Assembly (NCBI RefSeq): GCF_001999325.1 | Contig: NZ_MVAR01000005.1 | Location: 1 to 64,000 of the forward strand | Reading direction: 5' to 3' | DNA: 64,000 bases | Origin: Thioalkalivibrio versutus | GTDB taxonomy: Bacteria; Pseudomonadota; Gammaproteobacteria; Ectothiorhodospirales; Ectothiorhodospiraceae | In this document: positions 34,278 through 43,444 of the stretch, piece by piece | Numbering within the stretch: position 1 is the stretch's first letter | Layout of the letters: each line of letters starts with the position of its first letter | Program-made: the position numbers and the translations under genes | The notes under the pieces: model-generated | Database searches by the model: none | Told to the model about the DNA's origin: nothing | What the model saw: only the letters and a program-made list of their open reading frames with translations

Positions 34278-37200
34278 TCAGCCGACGAACACCCGGGCAT
34301 TGCGGAACAGCCGCAACCACGGGCCCTCCTCGCCCCAGTCCGCCGGGTGCCAGCTGTGCTGCACGCTGCGGAACACGCGTTCCGGATGCGGCATCATGAT
34401 CAGCGCGCGCCCATCCTCACTCGCGAAGCCGGTGGCCCCGCCGGCAGAGCCATTCGGATTGGCCGGATAAACCGTCGCCGGGGTGTCATCGGCCTCCACG
34501 TAGCGCAGGGTGGCCTGATCATGGACCGGCACACCATTAGCGTAACGGGTGCGTCCCTCGCCATGCGAGACCACGACCGGCAGCACCGAGCCGGCCATTC
34601 CGTCGAGCAGCACGGCCGGGCCCGGCTCGATGCGCACCTGCGACAGGCGCGCTTCGAACTGCTCGGAACGGTTGCGCACAAAGCGCGGCCAGTGATCGGC
34701 TCCCGGGATCAGCGGCGCGAGATGCGAAAGCATCTGACAGCCGTTGCAGACCCCCAGCGTGAAGGTCTCGGGACGCTCGAAGAACCCCTGGAAGGCATCC
34801 CGCAGAGCCGGATGATTCAGGATGGTCTGCGCCCAGCCGCCGCCGGCACCCAGCACGTCGCCGTAGGAAAACCCGCCGCAGACGGCCATCCCCTGCATCG
34901 AGCGCAGATCCTGGCGCCCATCCAGCAGGTCAGTCATGTGCACGTCCACCGGGGCAAACCCGGCGCGCTCGAACGCCGCCGCCATCTCCAGCTGCCCGTT
35001 GACCCCCTGCTCGCGCAGGATCGCAATGCGCGGACGTTCGCCGCGCACGATCATCGGGGCGGCCACATCCTCGGCCGGATCGAAATTCACCCGTGGCTGC
35101 AGACCGCCATCGGCCTCCACCCGCGCGAGCTCCTCGTCGGCACACTCCGGATCATCGCGCAGCCGCTGCATCCGCGCCGAGGTCTCCTGCCACTGACGCT
35201 GCAGACCGGCACGGTCACCGGTGTACAGATGCCGCCCGTCCTGGCGGATGGCGATCTGCTCATCCTCGCGCAGGCGCGCCACCGGGTGCAGGTGCGCCTC
35301 CAGCCCCGCCTCCGCGAAGGCGTCGCGCAGCGCGGACTCGGCACCCGCAGCCATCTGGACCACCGCACCCAGTTCCTCGTTGAACAGCCAGGCCGCTACC
35401 GGCTGGCCGCCAGGGATCTCCACATCGAGCCCACAGCGCCCGGCGAAGGCCATCTCCAGCAGGGTCGTGACCAGTCCGCCGTCGGAGCGGTCATGGTAGG
35501 CGCGCAACAGGCCGTTGCGGCGCAGGGTGCCGATGGCATCGAAGAAGGCGCGCAGGCGGGCGGCATCCACCACGTCCGGGGCGGTCTCGCCGATATGCCC
35601 GTAGCCCTGAGCCAGCGCCGAGCCCCCCATGCGCGCGTGACCCTCGCCCAGATCGATCAGCCACAGCCGATCGTCCGCAGCCGGATCCGGCTGCGGCGTC
35701 AGGGTCCGGCGGGCATCCGCGACCCGGGCAAAGCCCGAGACGATCAACGAGACCGGGGCGTGCATGTGCCGCGCCTGCCCGTCCTCGGTCTCCCATACCG
35801 TGCGCATGGACAGCGAGTCCTTGCCCACCGGGATCGAAATCCCCAGCGCCGGACACAGGTCCTCGGCAATGGCGCGCACGGTGTCGAACAGGTTGGCGTC
35901 CTCGCCCGGTACCCCGGCGGCGGCCATCCAGTTGGCCGAAAGGCGAATCGCATCCGTGCCGCCGATATCGGCCCCGGCCAGGTTGGTCACCACCTCGCCG
36001 ATCGCCATGCGCCCGGAGGCCGGCGCCGACAGGATCGCGAGCGGCGTGCGCTCGCCCATGGCCATCGCCTCGCCGGTATACCCATCGAAATCCGTCAGCG
36101 TGACGGCGCAGTCCGCCACCGGCACCTGCCAGGGACCGACCATCTGGTCGCGCGCGACCAGCCCTCCCACGCTGCGATCCCCGATCGTGATCAGGAAGTG
36201 CTTGGCCGCGACCGAAGGCATGTGCAGCACGCGCTCCAGTGCCTCCGCCAACGGACAGGCCTCGGGATCGAAGTCCGTCACCGGCGGCGCCCGGCGGCGG
36301 TCCTCGCGGGTCATCAACGGCATCTTGCCCAGCAACATGCCCATGGGCATATCCACCGGCGGCTCGTGGAACAGGTCGTCCTCGACCTTCAGGTGCCCCT
36401 CGTCCGTGGCCTCGCCCACCACCGCGAACGGGGCGCGCTCACGCGCCGCCAGGGTACGGAAGGTCTCCAGATGTTCGCGGGCAATTGCCAGCACGTAGCG
36501 TTCCTGCGCCTCGTTGCACCACAGCTCCATCGGCGACAGACCCGGCTCGGCCGTCGGCAGGTCGCGCAACTGGATCACCCCACCGCGCCCGGCGTCGTCC
36601 AGGATCTCCGGAATGGCGTTGGACAACCCGCCCGCACCCACGTCGTGGATCGACAGGATGGGGTTGCCGGCCCCCAGGGCCGTACAACGGTCGATCACTT
36701 CCTGGCAGCGCCGCTCCATCTCGGGGTTGCCGCGCTGCACCGAGGCAAAGTCCAGCTGCTCCGAACTCGCCCCGCTCGCCATGGACGAGGCCGCCCCGCC
36801 GCCCAGACCGATCAGCATCGCCGGGCCACCCAGCACGACGATCGGGGTGCCGGCCGGCACATCCTGCTTGTGCACGTGCTCGCCGCGGATCGACCCGACC
36901 CCGCCGGCCAGCATGATCGGCTTGTGATAGCCGTACAGGGTCTCGCCACCGGCGGCATCCGGCAGTGCCATCTCCAGGGTACGGAAGTAGCCAGCCAGCG
37001 CCGGCCGTCCGAACTCGTTATTAAAGGCAGCCGCGCCGATCGGGCCATCCAGCATGATCTGGCGCGCGCTTTCGATGCGGCCAGGGCGGCCAAAATCCCG
37101 CTCCCAGGGCTGTTCGAAGCCGGGAATGCGCAGGTTGGACACGGAGAACCCGGTCAGCCCCGCCTTGGGCTTGGACCCCTGTCCCGTCGCGCCCTCGTCG

Positions 37201-38153
37201 CGGATCTCGCCACCGGAGCCGGTGGCAGCCCCGGGAAACGGGGAGATCGCGGTCGGATGGTTATGCGTCTCGACCTTCATCAGGATCGCCAGATCCAGCG
37301 CCTCGCGACGATACTCGCCGGTAATTGCATCCGGCATCAGGCGCGTCCCTTCATGCCCGGCGATGACCGATGCGTTATCACTATAGGCGGACAGCACGCC
37401 CTCGGGATGGCGCGCATGGGTCTGGCGAATCATCCCGAACAGCGTGCGCTCGTCGGCCTCGCCGTCCAGCACCCAGGCGGCATTGAAGATCTTGTGCCGG
37501 CAGTGTTCCGAGTTGGCCTGCGCGAACATCATCAGTTCGGCATCGGTCGGCGCGCGCCCCAGCGCGGAGAACCCATCGGCCAGGTAATCGATCTCGTCGG
37601 GGGACAGCGCCAGGCCCAGCTCGCCATTCGCGCGCTCCAGCGCCGCGCGGGCATCCTCGCCGAGCTCCACACGCCCCAGCGACCGTGGCGTCTCGTGGTG
37701 AAAGAGTTGGGCCGCGGCCGCCGGATCCTCGATCACCGCGTCGGTCATGCGATCATGGAGCAGGTCGGCCAGCGCCTCCAAATCGGCCCTCGCCGCTGCT
37801 TCGCCCCCGATCTGCCAGTGGATGCCGCGCTCGATCCGCTCGACCGCGTCCTCCAGCCCGGCATGGTGGGCAATCTCGGTGGCCTTGGACGACCACGGGC
37901 TGATCGTGCCAAAGCGCGGGATCACCACCAGTTCGCGCTGCACCGCAAACTGGGGGGCCTCCCAGGCATCGCCCTCGCGCAGCAGGCGCGCCAGCACCGC
38001 CTCCTCGTCCGGACTCAGCCGACGGCGAGTCGCCACGAAATAGATGAACCGTGCCGCCAGCGGGCCGGCGCCCGGTACGCTTGCCCGCAGCCCTGCCTCC
38101 AGAGCCCGCAGCCGAAACGGCGAGACCGCCGCGCCCCCTTCCACAACCCGCAT
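34278..38153 (-). CDS. purL: Phosphoribosylformylglycinamidine synthase PurL
   Basis: A 1291-residue single-chain enzyme of the gammaproteobacterial type. It converts FGAR, glutamine and ATP to FGAM in de novo purine synthesis. The N-terminal PurS-like, linker, two synthase (FGAM I/II) modules and C-terminal glutamine amidotransferase are in order. [23 protein letters not shown] lies near 295. The amidotransferase nucleophile Cys is in GVCNGCQ and the HPE motif in [11 protein letters not shown]. The start at 38153 (MRVVEGG) has GAGGAAG upstream. It is monocistronic and divergent from ssrA. Confidence 0.97.
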   Translation of the reverse strand: MRVVEGGAAVSPFRLRALEAGLRASVPGAGPLAARFIYFVATRRRLSPDEEAVLARLLREGDAWEAPQFAVQRELVVIPRFGTISPWSSKATEIAHHAGLEDAVERIERGIHWQIGGEAAARADLEALADLLHDRMTDAVIEDPAAAAQLFHHETPRSLGRVELGEDARAALERANGELGLALSPDEIDYLADGFSALGRAPTDAELMMFAQANSEHCRHKIFNAAWVLDGEADERTLFGMIRQTHARHPEGVLSAYSDNASVIAGHEGTRLMPDAITGEYRREALDLAILMKVETHNHPTAISPFPGAATGSGGEIRDEGATGQGSKPKAGLTGFSVSNLRIPGFEQPWERDFGRPGRIESARQIMLDGPIGAAAFNNEFGRPALAGYFRTLEMALPDAAGGETLYGYHKPIMLAGGVGSIRGEHVHKQDVPAGTPIVVLGGPAMLIGLGGGAASSMASGASSEQLDFASVQRGNPEMERRCQEVIDRCTALGAGNPILSIHDVGAGGLSNAIPEILDDAGRGGVIQLRDLPTAEPGLSPMELWCNEAQERYVLAIAREHLETFRTLAARERAPFAVVGEATDEGHLKVEDDLFHEPPVDMPMGMLLGKMPLMTREDRRRAPPVTDFDPEACPLAEALERVLHMPSVAAKHFLITIGDRSVGGLVARDQMVGPWQVPVADCAVTLTDFDGYTGEAMAMGERTPLAILSAPASGRMAIGEVVTNLAGADIGGTDAIRLSANWMAAAGVPGEDANLFDTVRAIAEDLCPALGISIPVGKDSLSMRTVWETEDGQARHMHAPVSLIVSGFARVADARRTLTPQPDPAADDRLWLIDLGEGHARMGGSALAQGYGHIGETAPDVVDAARLRAFFDAIGTLRRNGLLRAYHDRSDGGLVTTLLEMAFAGRCGLDVEIPGGQPVAAWLFNEELGAVVQMAAGAESALRDAFAEAGLEAHLHPVARLREDEQIAIRQDGRHLYTGDRAGLQRQWQETSARMQRLRDDPECADEELARVEADGGLQPRVNFDPAEDVAAPMIVRGERPRIAILREQGVNGQLEMAAAFERAGFAPVDVHMTDLLDGRQDLRSMQGMAVCGGFSYGDVLGAGGGWAQTILNHPALRDAFQGFFERPETFTLGVCNGCQMLSHLAPLIPGADHWPRFVRNRSEQFEARLSQVRIEPGPAVLLDGMAGSVLPVVVSHGEGRTRYANGVPVHDQATLRYVEADDTPATVYPANPNGSAGGATGFASEDGRALIMMPHPERVFRSVQHSWHPADWGEEGPWLRLFRNARVFVG

Positions 38154-38286
38154 TACGCTTCCTCGAAACCGGACGTACCGAAAGCCGCGCATTGTACCGG
38201 AGGCGCCTGCCGCGCGGGACCGGTACGTGACAGCAATTGCGCTGGTTGGGGAACTCCCAATGCGTTACCCTGTCCATGTAGTACTT

Positions 38287-38647
38287 GGGGGCGACATGGC
38301 TTCGACGCGGGTCGCGAAACCTGAGGTGCATGCCGAGGCTGTAGTGGACCTCGTTAAAACCACTGCAAAAAAATAGTTGCCAACGACGACAACTACGCAC
38401 TCGCCGCTTAAAAACCGGTAGATGCCGTCCGACTGGAGCCGTGCTTATGCGTCCAGTATCGGGCGTCGACTCTCATAAGATCGTGGTGAAGCGCGCCCGG
38501 CGTGGATCCATTAAAACTCAACCGGGATCGCCAGCTACATTCCCTGCCTGTCGGGTAGTCGCTGGTTAAATTAAAAGACAGAATAAGCATGTAGAGCCGA
38601 AGGCGGAGGTCCTGCGGACGCGGGTTCGATTCCCGCCGCCTCCACCA
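38287..38647 (+). ncRNA. ssrA: tmRNA (ssrA)
   Basis: A 361-base RNA. The 5' GGGGGCGACATGGCTTCGAC and the 3' GGTTCGATTCCCGCCGCCTCCACCA-type T-arm/acceptor end pair as the tRNA-like domain, with CCA encoded. The resume codon GCC is at 38379 and the tag reads ANDDNYALAA before TAA at 38409-38411. tmRNA with SmpB rescues stalled ribosomes and tags the peptide for proteolysis. Pseudoknot-forming segments fill the remainder. Confidence 0.98.
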
Positions 38648-38664
38648 ATTTAGATCGACCAATC

Positions 38665-38687
38665 AAGCGCCTACGGGCGCTTTTTTG
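38665..38687 (+). terminator. Intrinsic terminator of ssrA
   Basis: A 7-bp stem (AAGCGCC at 38665-38671, GGCGCTT at 38676-38682) with a TACG tetraloop is followed by a T-run. It begins 18 bases after the tmRNA CCA end and before yjbQ. Confidence 0.93.
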
Positions 38688-38707
38688 TTTGCATTCGAGG
38701 AGTGCGC

Positions 38708-39127
38708 ATGGCCGTCTACCAGGACACCCTGACCGAGCAAACCCGCGGACGCGGCACCCTGAACATCACCCAGGCGGTCGAGCACATCGTACGCGCCTCC
38801 GGCATCACCACCGGCACCTGCCACGTCTTCCAGCACCACACCAGCGCCTCCCTGCTGGTCACCGAGAACGCCGATCCCGACGTCCGCCACGACCTGGAGA
38901 CCCTGATCGCGCGCATGGCCCCGGACGGCGACCCGGCCTACCGCCATGACATGGAAGGCGACGACGACATGGCCGCCCACGCCCGCGCCATGCTCACGCA
39001 CAACGACCTGACCCTCCCGGTCGGCCAGGGCCGCCTGATCCTCGGCACCTGGCAGGGCCTCTTCCTCTGGGAGCACCGCTACGCCGCCCACACGCGCAAG
39101 CTCACGATTACGGTCCAGGGCGAGTAG
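38708..39127 (+). CDS. yjbQ: YjbQ/UPF0047 family protein (secondary thiamine-phosphate synthase type)
   Basis: A 139-residue protein of the YjbQ family. Conserved features are the HHTSASLLVTENADP block, the YRHDMEGDDDMAAH segment, and the C-terminal GQGRLILGTWQGLFLWEHR. Members have weak thiamine-phosphate synthase activity, but the physiological role is uncertain. AGGAG lies five bases before the ATG at 38708; the in-frame GTG at 38702 is less likely. The last 41 bases around its stop are repeated exactly at 55835-55875, at the far end of the defence island. Confidence 0.93.
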   Translation: MAVYQDTLTEQTRGRGTLNITQAVEHIVRASGITTGTCHVFQHHTSASLLVTENADPDVRHDLETLIARMAPDGDPAYRHDMEGDDDMAAHARAMLTHNDLTLPVGQGRLILGTWQGLFLWEHRYAAHTRKLTITVQGE

Positions 39128-39155
39128 AACCCGTATCGGCCCCGCTCCTGAGGAA
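39068..39155 (+). repeat. Junction repeat, left copy (yjbQ 3' end)
   Basis: Functional copy: the 3' end of yjbQ plus about 28 bases. Bases 39093-39133 are identical to 55835-55875. After the stop, GCCCCGCTC still matches the rlmM 3' end seen in the middle copy, then similarity ends at about 39150. This marks the left edge of the inserted region. Confidence 0.8.
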
Positions 39156-39219
39156 ACACAATCACCGGCTCGGCGTACATCCGCTTCAGAAAGCGCAAAA
39201 GCAAGGTTTGACCCAGTGC

Positions 39220-39414
39220 TCACAAGATGTCCCGGCCCTCCAAGGCCATGTAGCTGACCAAAGTCCTGTTCTTATCAGCTCCACAGATCATCTTGCCGCC
39301 CAGAAGCCACCGCCCTTGGTGGGCACCTTTGCAGAGCGCCGAGAACCCCTGGACGAAGGTTCCACCAATCTCTTCTAAGCGACTTCGGGTCGGAGGACTT
39401 TGATGCTTGCCCAT
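39220..39414 (-). CDS. Small unrecognised ORF (64 aa), possibly a remnant
   Basis: A 64-residue ORF downstream of the DUF6998 gene. The frame stays open for about 30 codons upstream of the ATG (to a TAG near 39490), so the ATG may be internal or the gene may be decayed. The content (LEEIGGTFVQGFSALCKGAHQGRWLLGGKMICGAD-type) is mixed and not obviously low complexity, but no family is recognised. AAGGA lies rather far (about 11 bases) upstream. It may be a fragment of a gene lost at the island edge. Confidence 0.28.
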   Translation of the reverse strand: MGKHQSPPTRSRLEEIGGTFVQGFSALCKGAHQGRWLLGGKMICGADKNRTLVSYMALEGRDIL

Positions 39415-39499
39415 CCCGATGGTCCTTCCGGATACCCAGATGCGCCTACCGTCGATTGCGGGAGGCTGAAGGCTGTCTTCTGGGCCGATGAAGGCCTAC

Positions 39500-39958
39500 T
39501 CATCCGTTTGCGATCTTCATTGCCACTCTCTGATGGGGAGAGACAGCCTCCATTAATTGGGTAAGCCGCTTCACCGAGATCTGATACTGGCCGTTACTCA
39601 GTTTCGCTTTTCCCTCGAACTCTCGCCAAACGACTTTCCCCGGTCCGTTGTAGATTTCCGCGAAGCCGCCTTCCCGGTCCAGCTTTAGCACAAGCAGATG
39701 CTCCGGACCACTTCGAAGGCCTACGCTTTTGCCCTGAGTCGCCTTGATCTCGATCTCTCGCCCATCCTTAACGGCGTCCACGCCCGGTGAAGATGCCCGG
39801 AGGAGATCCAGCCCGTAATGATAGGCCGCGAGACACTCACCCAGACTGCCCACAAGGTGACCATCCGGCGTGAAATGCCTACCCGGAAACATCGCTTCTA
39901 GCTCCCCGACAACACGATACAACTCGCCCACCAGTCTCGGCAGATGTTCCTTATCCAT
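39500..39958 (-). CDS. DUF6998 family protein, PD-(D/E)XK nuclease-like
   Basis: A 152-residue protein. The pattern FPGRHFTPDGHLVGSLGE, then GVDAV, then REIEIKATQ, then LLVLKLD and YNGPG fits DUF6998. Glu43, Asp63, Glu72 and Lys74 are spaced like a PD-(D/E)XK nuclease core (E ... D ... ExK). The ATG at 39958 is preferred (AGAGG eight bases upstream); a TTG at 39964 is possible. It lies at the end of the minus-strand defence cassette, 345 bases after the protease gene. The nuclease function is inference from the motif. Confidence 0.68.
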   Translation of the reverse strand: MDKEHLPRLVGELYRVVGELEAMFPGRHFTPDGHLVGSLGECLAAYHYGLDLLRASSPGVDAVKDGREIEIKATQGKSVGLRSGPEHLLVLKLDREGGFAEIYNGPGKVVWREFEGKAKLSNGQYQISVKRLTQLMEAVSPHQRVAMKIANG

Positions 39959-40070
39959 GCGCAATGCCTCTCAGCTCTGTCGAAATCAGATACCGGACGT
40001 CACGTCGCGGGGAAAAGCAGGGAAACCTGCCAGTCCTCCGCCGGTATTCCGGCAGGGCTGAACAATAACC

Positions 40071-40100
40071 AGGGTCGGACCACCATAAGTCCCTGACTCC
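40071..40100 (+). repeat. GGGTCGGACCAC intergenic repeat, copy A
   Basis: Shares AGGGTCGGACCAC and CCTGACTCC, at the same 8-base separation, with copy C at 57495-57524. Confidence 0.65.
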
Positions 40101-40257
40101 GGGAGTGTTATACCGACACAACCCGCCCAGTGGAGTGGAACGCGTACTCGTCGCGTTGCATGGCTCTCTTCCCTGGAATGGCCATTTGAAGACAGAAATT
40201 GCCGCTTTAAGCCCGAATTCAGGGCTCAATTCCGCATATTCTGTCGTGTTCTCCATC

Positions 40258-40276
40258 GGTTACCGTGGTCCGACCC
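40258..40276 (-). repeat. GGGTCGGACCAC intergenic repeat, copy B
   Basis: The minus strand reads GGGTCGGACCACGGTAACC, identical over 19 bases to 57496-57514. Confidence 0.65.
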
Positions 40277-40303
40277 CGCGTATCGCGGGACGCGAGGGAA
40301 CCA

Positions 40304-41077
40304 TCACTGGATGCCTCCAAACTTCTTTAGCCGACCAAGACCGATAGCCGCCAAGATGGGGACGAGGGTTGTGCCAATGATTAGCCCATCTTTCTCCTTG
40401 AATGAGTGAATAACCCCGACGAGGCGCGGAAGTGACCAATCGTCAGATAGTTCAGCTCCGGGAGGCCAAGCAAATATTCCACCGCCACTAGAACCCTTGA
40501 GGCTTGGTGTAGGAAATGTATCCATCGTTTCTGGATGCACAGCCCGCTTCTTGTGGAAATGAATGATGATGGACTGCTCAGGAGAGAGACCAAATTGGTC
40601 ATACGTTTCCAGGCGGGCTGCAACGCCACGAAACGAAAAGATTTCCGACGAGTATGTTTGATCATTTTTCTTGCCTTTACTGGCCGGATACCCGGACGCC
40701 GAGCATACGGTCAGTTCGAGGGCCGACTGAATAATTTCGCCGCGACCTTGGGGCAGAGGTTTGAAATGATATGAAAGTTGCGCTGCGAACTCCGAAGATA
40801 GCCTGTAGTAAGCGACGTCCACATTGTCTTCGCGGCGAGAGACCTCCGGCGGCAAGTCGATGTAAGCCATGTATCCGTCGATTGGACTTAATCCTTGTAC
40901 GGTCGGAACGAGTAATACGCCGTTGCTCAGTTCGTCTGTAACGTGCGCGACGGTGATAAGAAAAGGCTCACCCCAGAACTCGCGGAAGATGGCGGTGCCG
41001 ATCTGATGCACGCGCTTCGGAATCTCCGTTTCGACAAACACAGGAACCAACGAATCGTACGGGTCAAAGTCCGGCAT
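40304..41077 (-). CDS. Trypsin-like serine protease (cassette-borne)
   Basis: A 257-residue protein without signal peptide, so probably cytoplasmic. The chymotrypsin-fold triad is visible: His45 in LITVAHV, Asp87 in NVDVAYY, and Ser197 in GSSGGG (GxSGG). Such proteases accompany defence genes, where they can act as proteolytic effectors. Its ATG lies six bases after the right end of a candidate attC site, as is usual for an integron cassette gene. Its own attC was not found downstream. The substrate is unknown. Confidence 0.75.
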   Translation of the reverse strand: MPDFDPYDSLVPVFVETEIPKRVHQIGTAIFREFWGEPFLITVAHVTDELSNGVLLVPTVQGLSPIDGYMAYIDLPPEVSRREDNVDVAYYRLSSEFAAQLSYHFKPLPQGRGEIIQSALELTVCSASGYPASKGKKNDQTYSSEIFSFRGVAARLETYDQFGLSPEQSIIIHFHKKRAVHPETMDTFPTPSLKGSSGGGIFAWPPGAELSDDWSLPRLVGVIHSFKEKDGLIIGTTLVPILAAIGLGRLKKFGGIQ

Positions 41078-41082
41078 AAGAG

Positions 41083-41154
41083 GCCCAACGCCTTGGGTAA
41101 GCTGCCGGGACGGAGCGCAGCGTAGTATCGGTCAGCTTCATCCACTTGTTAAAT
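41083..41154 (-). other. Candidate integron attC recombination site
   Basis: On the minus strand the 72-base element begins with ATTTAAC (R'', fits RYYYAAC) and ends with GTTGGGC (R', fits GTTRRRY). Internal arms TGGATGAAGCTG and CAGCTTACCCA are nearly complementary with one extrahelical base, as in L''/L'. The middle forms a variable hairpin. It lies between the HEPN gene stop (41211) and the protease ATG (41077). No integrase gene is present, so this would be a solitary attC. Confidence 0.72.
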
Positions 41155-41210
41155 TTCAGGTTGGTTGCGCTATTCCGGCCGATATCAGCATGAAGCTCTT
41201 TTTTGATCAT

Positions 41211-42005
41211 TCACCTTATTGATTCCAGGAAAGAAATAACTATTCGATATGCCGGTTCGAAGCAGGCAAGCACTTGCTCGTCCGGGTCCACTTCACCGTG
41301 CAACAAGGCATTGCGCATCGCGTAGAGCGTTTCGACAAGGCCAGCCAACAAGTCTTCGTTCGTGCATTGGAAATGCATGGTCGATACCTGCAACTGCGGG
41401 CCGCCGCCCTGCACAAGGTCCACCATCGGGCGCGGATTGCAACCGTCATAGAACTCACGCAGTCTCAGTTGCTGTGGTGCTGATAGGCCGCTCGTGAACT
41501 CTGGCTGCGCATACACGGTCGCCGGGTCATACCGTTCCTGCACATATTCGAACTTCACGTGGCCAGTAGTGAGTGACACAACCTTAACTTCGATATGGCC
41601 GCCTTGGATTTTGCGAGCGGTGAAGCGTTGGCCGTTCCGTTCAATCTGCTCGTTCTGAAGATACCTGGGTGCGATGCACACTTCCCTAAGCGATACTCGC
41701 TCGACATTGCCCTTGGGCGTTACCTCCCACTGAATGCCGTCCAGTTGAAGTTGTAGGTCGCAGATTGCCTGTTTGAGCCGCTCCGCTTCTGCGGTTTCGT
41801 TGTCGTGTTGCAGCAAGGGCAGGACACGGCGACGCAATCTACTATTGTTGTTGCGGATAGCGAAGTTGAGCATCGCGCGTTCCGTGGCCGCGCCGCTGTC
41901 GTGCCGATACCATGCGTTGAACGCTGCCCATGCTTTTACGAACGGGCCGATATAGTCAATCTCTGCCCGTTCAAGCCAATCCCTAGCATGTGGTGGAAGC
42001 GCCAT
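41211..42005 (-). CDS. HEPN-domain protein (RNxxxH) coupled to the specificity gene
   Basis: A 264-residue protein. N-terminal helices (DYIGPFVKAWAAFNAWYRH) and a C-terminal helix with Arg231-Asn232-x3-His236 (MRNALLHGE) fit the HEPN superfamily, whose RNxxxH motif is the metal-independent RNase active site. The middle (about 90-170) is beta-rich and unrecognised. Its ATG overlaps the stop of the specificity gene by one base (TGATG), indicating translational coupling. An RNase toxin/abortive role tied to restriction is inferred. Its base composition is less GC-rich than the core genes. Confidence 0.7.
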   Translation of the reverse strand: MALPPHARDWLERAEIDYIGPFVKAWAAFNAWYRHDSGAATERAMLNFAIRNNNSRLRRRVLPLLQHDNETAEAERLKQAICDLQLQLDGIQWEVTPKGNVERVSLREVCIAPRYLQNEQIERNGQRFTARKIQGGHIEVKVVSLTTGHVKFEYVQERYDPATVYAQPEFTSGLSAPQQLRLREFYDGCNPRPMVDLVQGGGPQLQVSTMHFQCTNEDLLAGLVETLYAMRNALLHGEVDPDEQVLACFEPAYRIVISFLESIR

Positions 42006-43444
42006 CAGTCTGCCCCCTCTGCTTCGTCAAGGAAGGCCATCGCTGCGTCTTCGCTGTCTTCAATGGCGATCTCGACGGCACGCTTGGCGGCTTCGAGAAG
42101 GTTGTGGGATTGGCGTTGCTTGTGGAAAGCCGACAGTACCGCGTCGCGAACGCTTACCTGCACATGCTCGGGAGCATCCCAGAAAACGACTTTCGCAATA
42201 TCATTCGGGTACAGTTCAATCTGGCCAGATGAACCTTTGATATGCCGCTCGATTTGCAGCTGGCCTAGCAAGCTGTTCAAGAACACGGCGAGATAGATCG
42301 GATCGACACGAGACGTCCGCAGGATTGTGACATGGTTATCTGGCAAGGCCCGTTGTTTATGCAAGTAGGCCGCTGCGCGACCGATGGTGCCGACACCTGT
42401 TCCATTCACCAAAACATCGCCTTCTTCGATAGCGATTGGCGAGCCTGCCTCAACTGCAAGTCGATTGCCATCATCTAGCAGCACCTTGTTCGTGCGGACA
42501 TGCTTAGAGTTGACGACCGGCAATCCCTCGTCCGAATAGCTCGGCTGTCGTCCCCTACTGTTGATGTCTAGGATTGCGCCTAACTCTATAGCTCCGCTAG
42601 TCGCCAGTAGTCGCCGTTCGACTTCTGCGAACACCGGGCGGAAATACTGCGCATCCAAACGCCCGGCGGCTAAGGCATCGCTGGAGCGGGCGGAGTAGCT
42701 GAGCGGTTCCGGCGGCGTCCAGTCTGCCAGCCCGAGTGCTTCTAGCAGTGTTTCTTCGGCCTGCTCCTGTAGTCCTTTTGACTGCTCTGTTAGGTCGAGT
42801 GCTCCGCGAAAGGTTTGTTCAACTACACACTGAAAGCCCTGTGAAGGCTCGAATACCAGCACGTCCTTCAAATCGTCGAGGTTGAGGCCCTTTTGTATTG
42901 CACCGCGCTCTTTTCGCAGCGTGAGGTTTCTGCCATGCCGACAATTGAGATAGACAGTGAGGAAAACCGGATTTAGCTTCTCAGGCCTTACCACTGAACT
43001 CTTGCAACTGAATATAGCCGGAAGGTCTTTGGCAGTCACAAGCGCAGCATTTCCAATCGTGCCCACTACCGAAATCATCACGTCGTCTTCTCTGAGCGCG
43101 TATCTCTCCAAACGCCTGTAATCCGCTTCGGGCATGAAGACATTGTCATTATCCATTAGCATGAGCGGCTTGACGTCTTTTCCCCGGATATACCGATAGT
43201 CTTCTACATCGGTGTAGTTATTGACCGTGAATGCAGACCCGAACGGACCAATCAAGAAGTCTGCTGCGTCGCCCATAGGGACGCACGTCCTTGCTTGAAC
43301 CTCAGCTTCAAGTTTGAGGAACTTCTTTTGGTAGTATTCGCTGTCGATCCGGCCCGAAAACTCAAGGCTGGACTTCGGTACAAGGCTTGCTTCCAGCCCC
43401 TCTAACAGTGCGCTTAGGCGGTCACTGTCAAAGGGGCGTGGCGA
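42005..43444 (-). CDS. hsdS: Restriction-modification specificity subunit (S), entered in -1 frame from hsdM
   Basis: The S protein has two target-recognition halves with repeated boundary motifs (first GRIDSEYYQKKFLKLEAEV, second GRLDAQYFRPVFAEVERRL). The first ATG in frame is 43276, but it cuts off the first boundary motif. The frame continues 56 codons upstream without ATG/GTG/TTG to a T7 tract (43444-43450) inside the end of hsdM, where a -1 shift (T_TTT_TTT in phase) joins the two. The full S region is about 479 residues, a normal length. From 43276 it would be 423 residues. It determines the DNA target of the nuclease-methylase. The HEPN gene follows in 1-base overlap. Confidence 0.78.
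   Translation of the reverse strand, partial: SPRPFDSDRLSALLEGLEASLVPKSSLEFSGRIDSEYYQKKFLKLEAEVQARTCVPMGDAADFLIGPFGSAFTVNNYTDVEDYRYIRGKDVKPLMLMDNDNVFMPEADYRRLERYALREDDVMISVVGTIGNAALVTAKDLPAIFSCKSSVVRPEKLNPVFLTVYLNCRHGRNLTLRKERGAIQKGLNLDDLKDVLVFEPSQGFQCVVEQTFRGALDLTEQSKGLQEQAEETLLEALGLADWTPPEPLSYSARSSDALAAGRLDAQYFRPVFAEVERRLLATSGAIELGAILDINSRGRQPSYSDEGLPVVNSKHVRTNKVLLDDGNRLAVEAGSPIAIEEGDVLVNGTGVGTIGRAAAYLHKQRALPDNHVTILRTSRVDPIYLAVFLNSLLGQLQIERHIKGSSGQIELYPNDIAKVVFWDAPEHVQVSVRDAVLSAFHKQRQSHNLLEAAKRAVEIAIEDSEDAAMAFLDEAEGAD

Larger units (their letters stand above)
39965..40303. other. Intergenic region between the protease and DUF6998 genes
   Basis: About 340 bases. It holds two copies of a GGGTCGGACCAC repeat (40071-40100 plus strand; 40258-40276 minus strand). 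An ORF of 101 codons on the minus strand spans it, but its sequence is dominated by the repeat DNA and it is not considered a gene. No promoter was recognised. Confidence 0.6.

Noticed and set aside
38154-38286. Sigma-70 promoters for divergent purL and ssrA
   Set aside because: The 133-base interval must contain them, but no -35/-10 pair was convincing enough to place.
33990-38324. 1444-codon plus-strand ORF antisense to purL
   Set aside because: It is a GC-rich shadow frame; the minus-strand PurL domains account for the region. The residue mix (Arg/His/Gln/Gly) is typical of shadow frames.
38408-38662. 84-codon minus-strand ORF across the 3' half of the tmRNA gene
   Set aside because: It lies inside the tmRNA gene ssrA, whose structure and tag are unambiguous.
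39951-40256. 101-codon minus-strand ORF between the DUF6998 and protease genes
   Set aside because: It runs through the GGGTCGGACCAC repeat copy A and repeat-rich DNA, overlaps the DUF6998 start and shows no family-like content.
41064-41210. 48-codon ORF starting directly after the HEPN stop and overlapping the protease start
   Set aside because: It coincides with the attC-like element; its coding look is explained by the stem-loop repeat. The ribosome-binding site is too close to the ATG.
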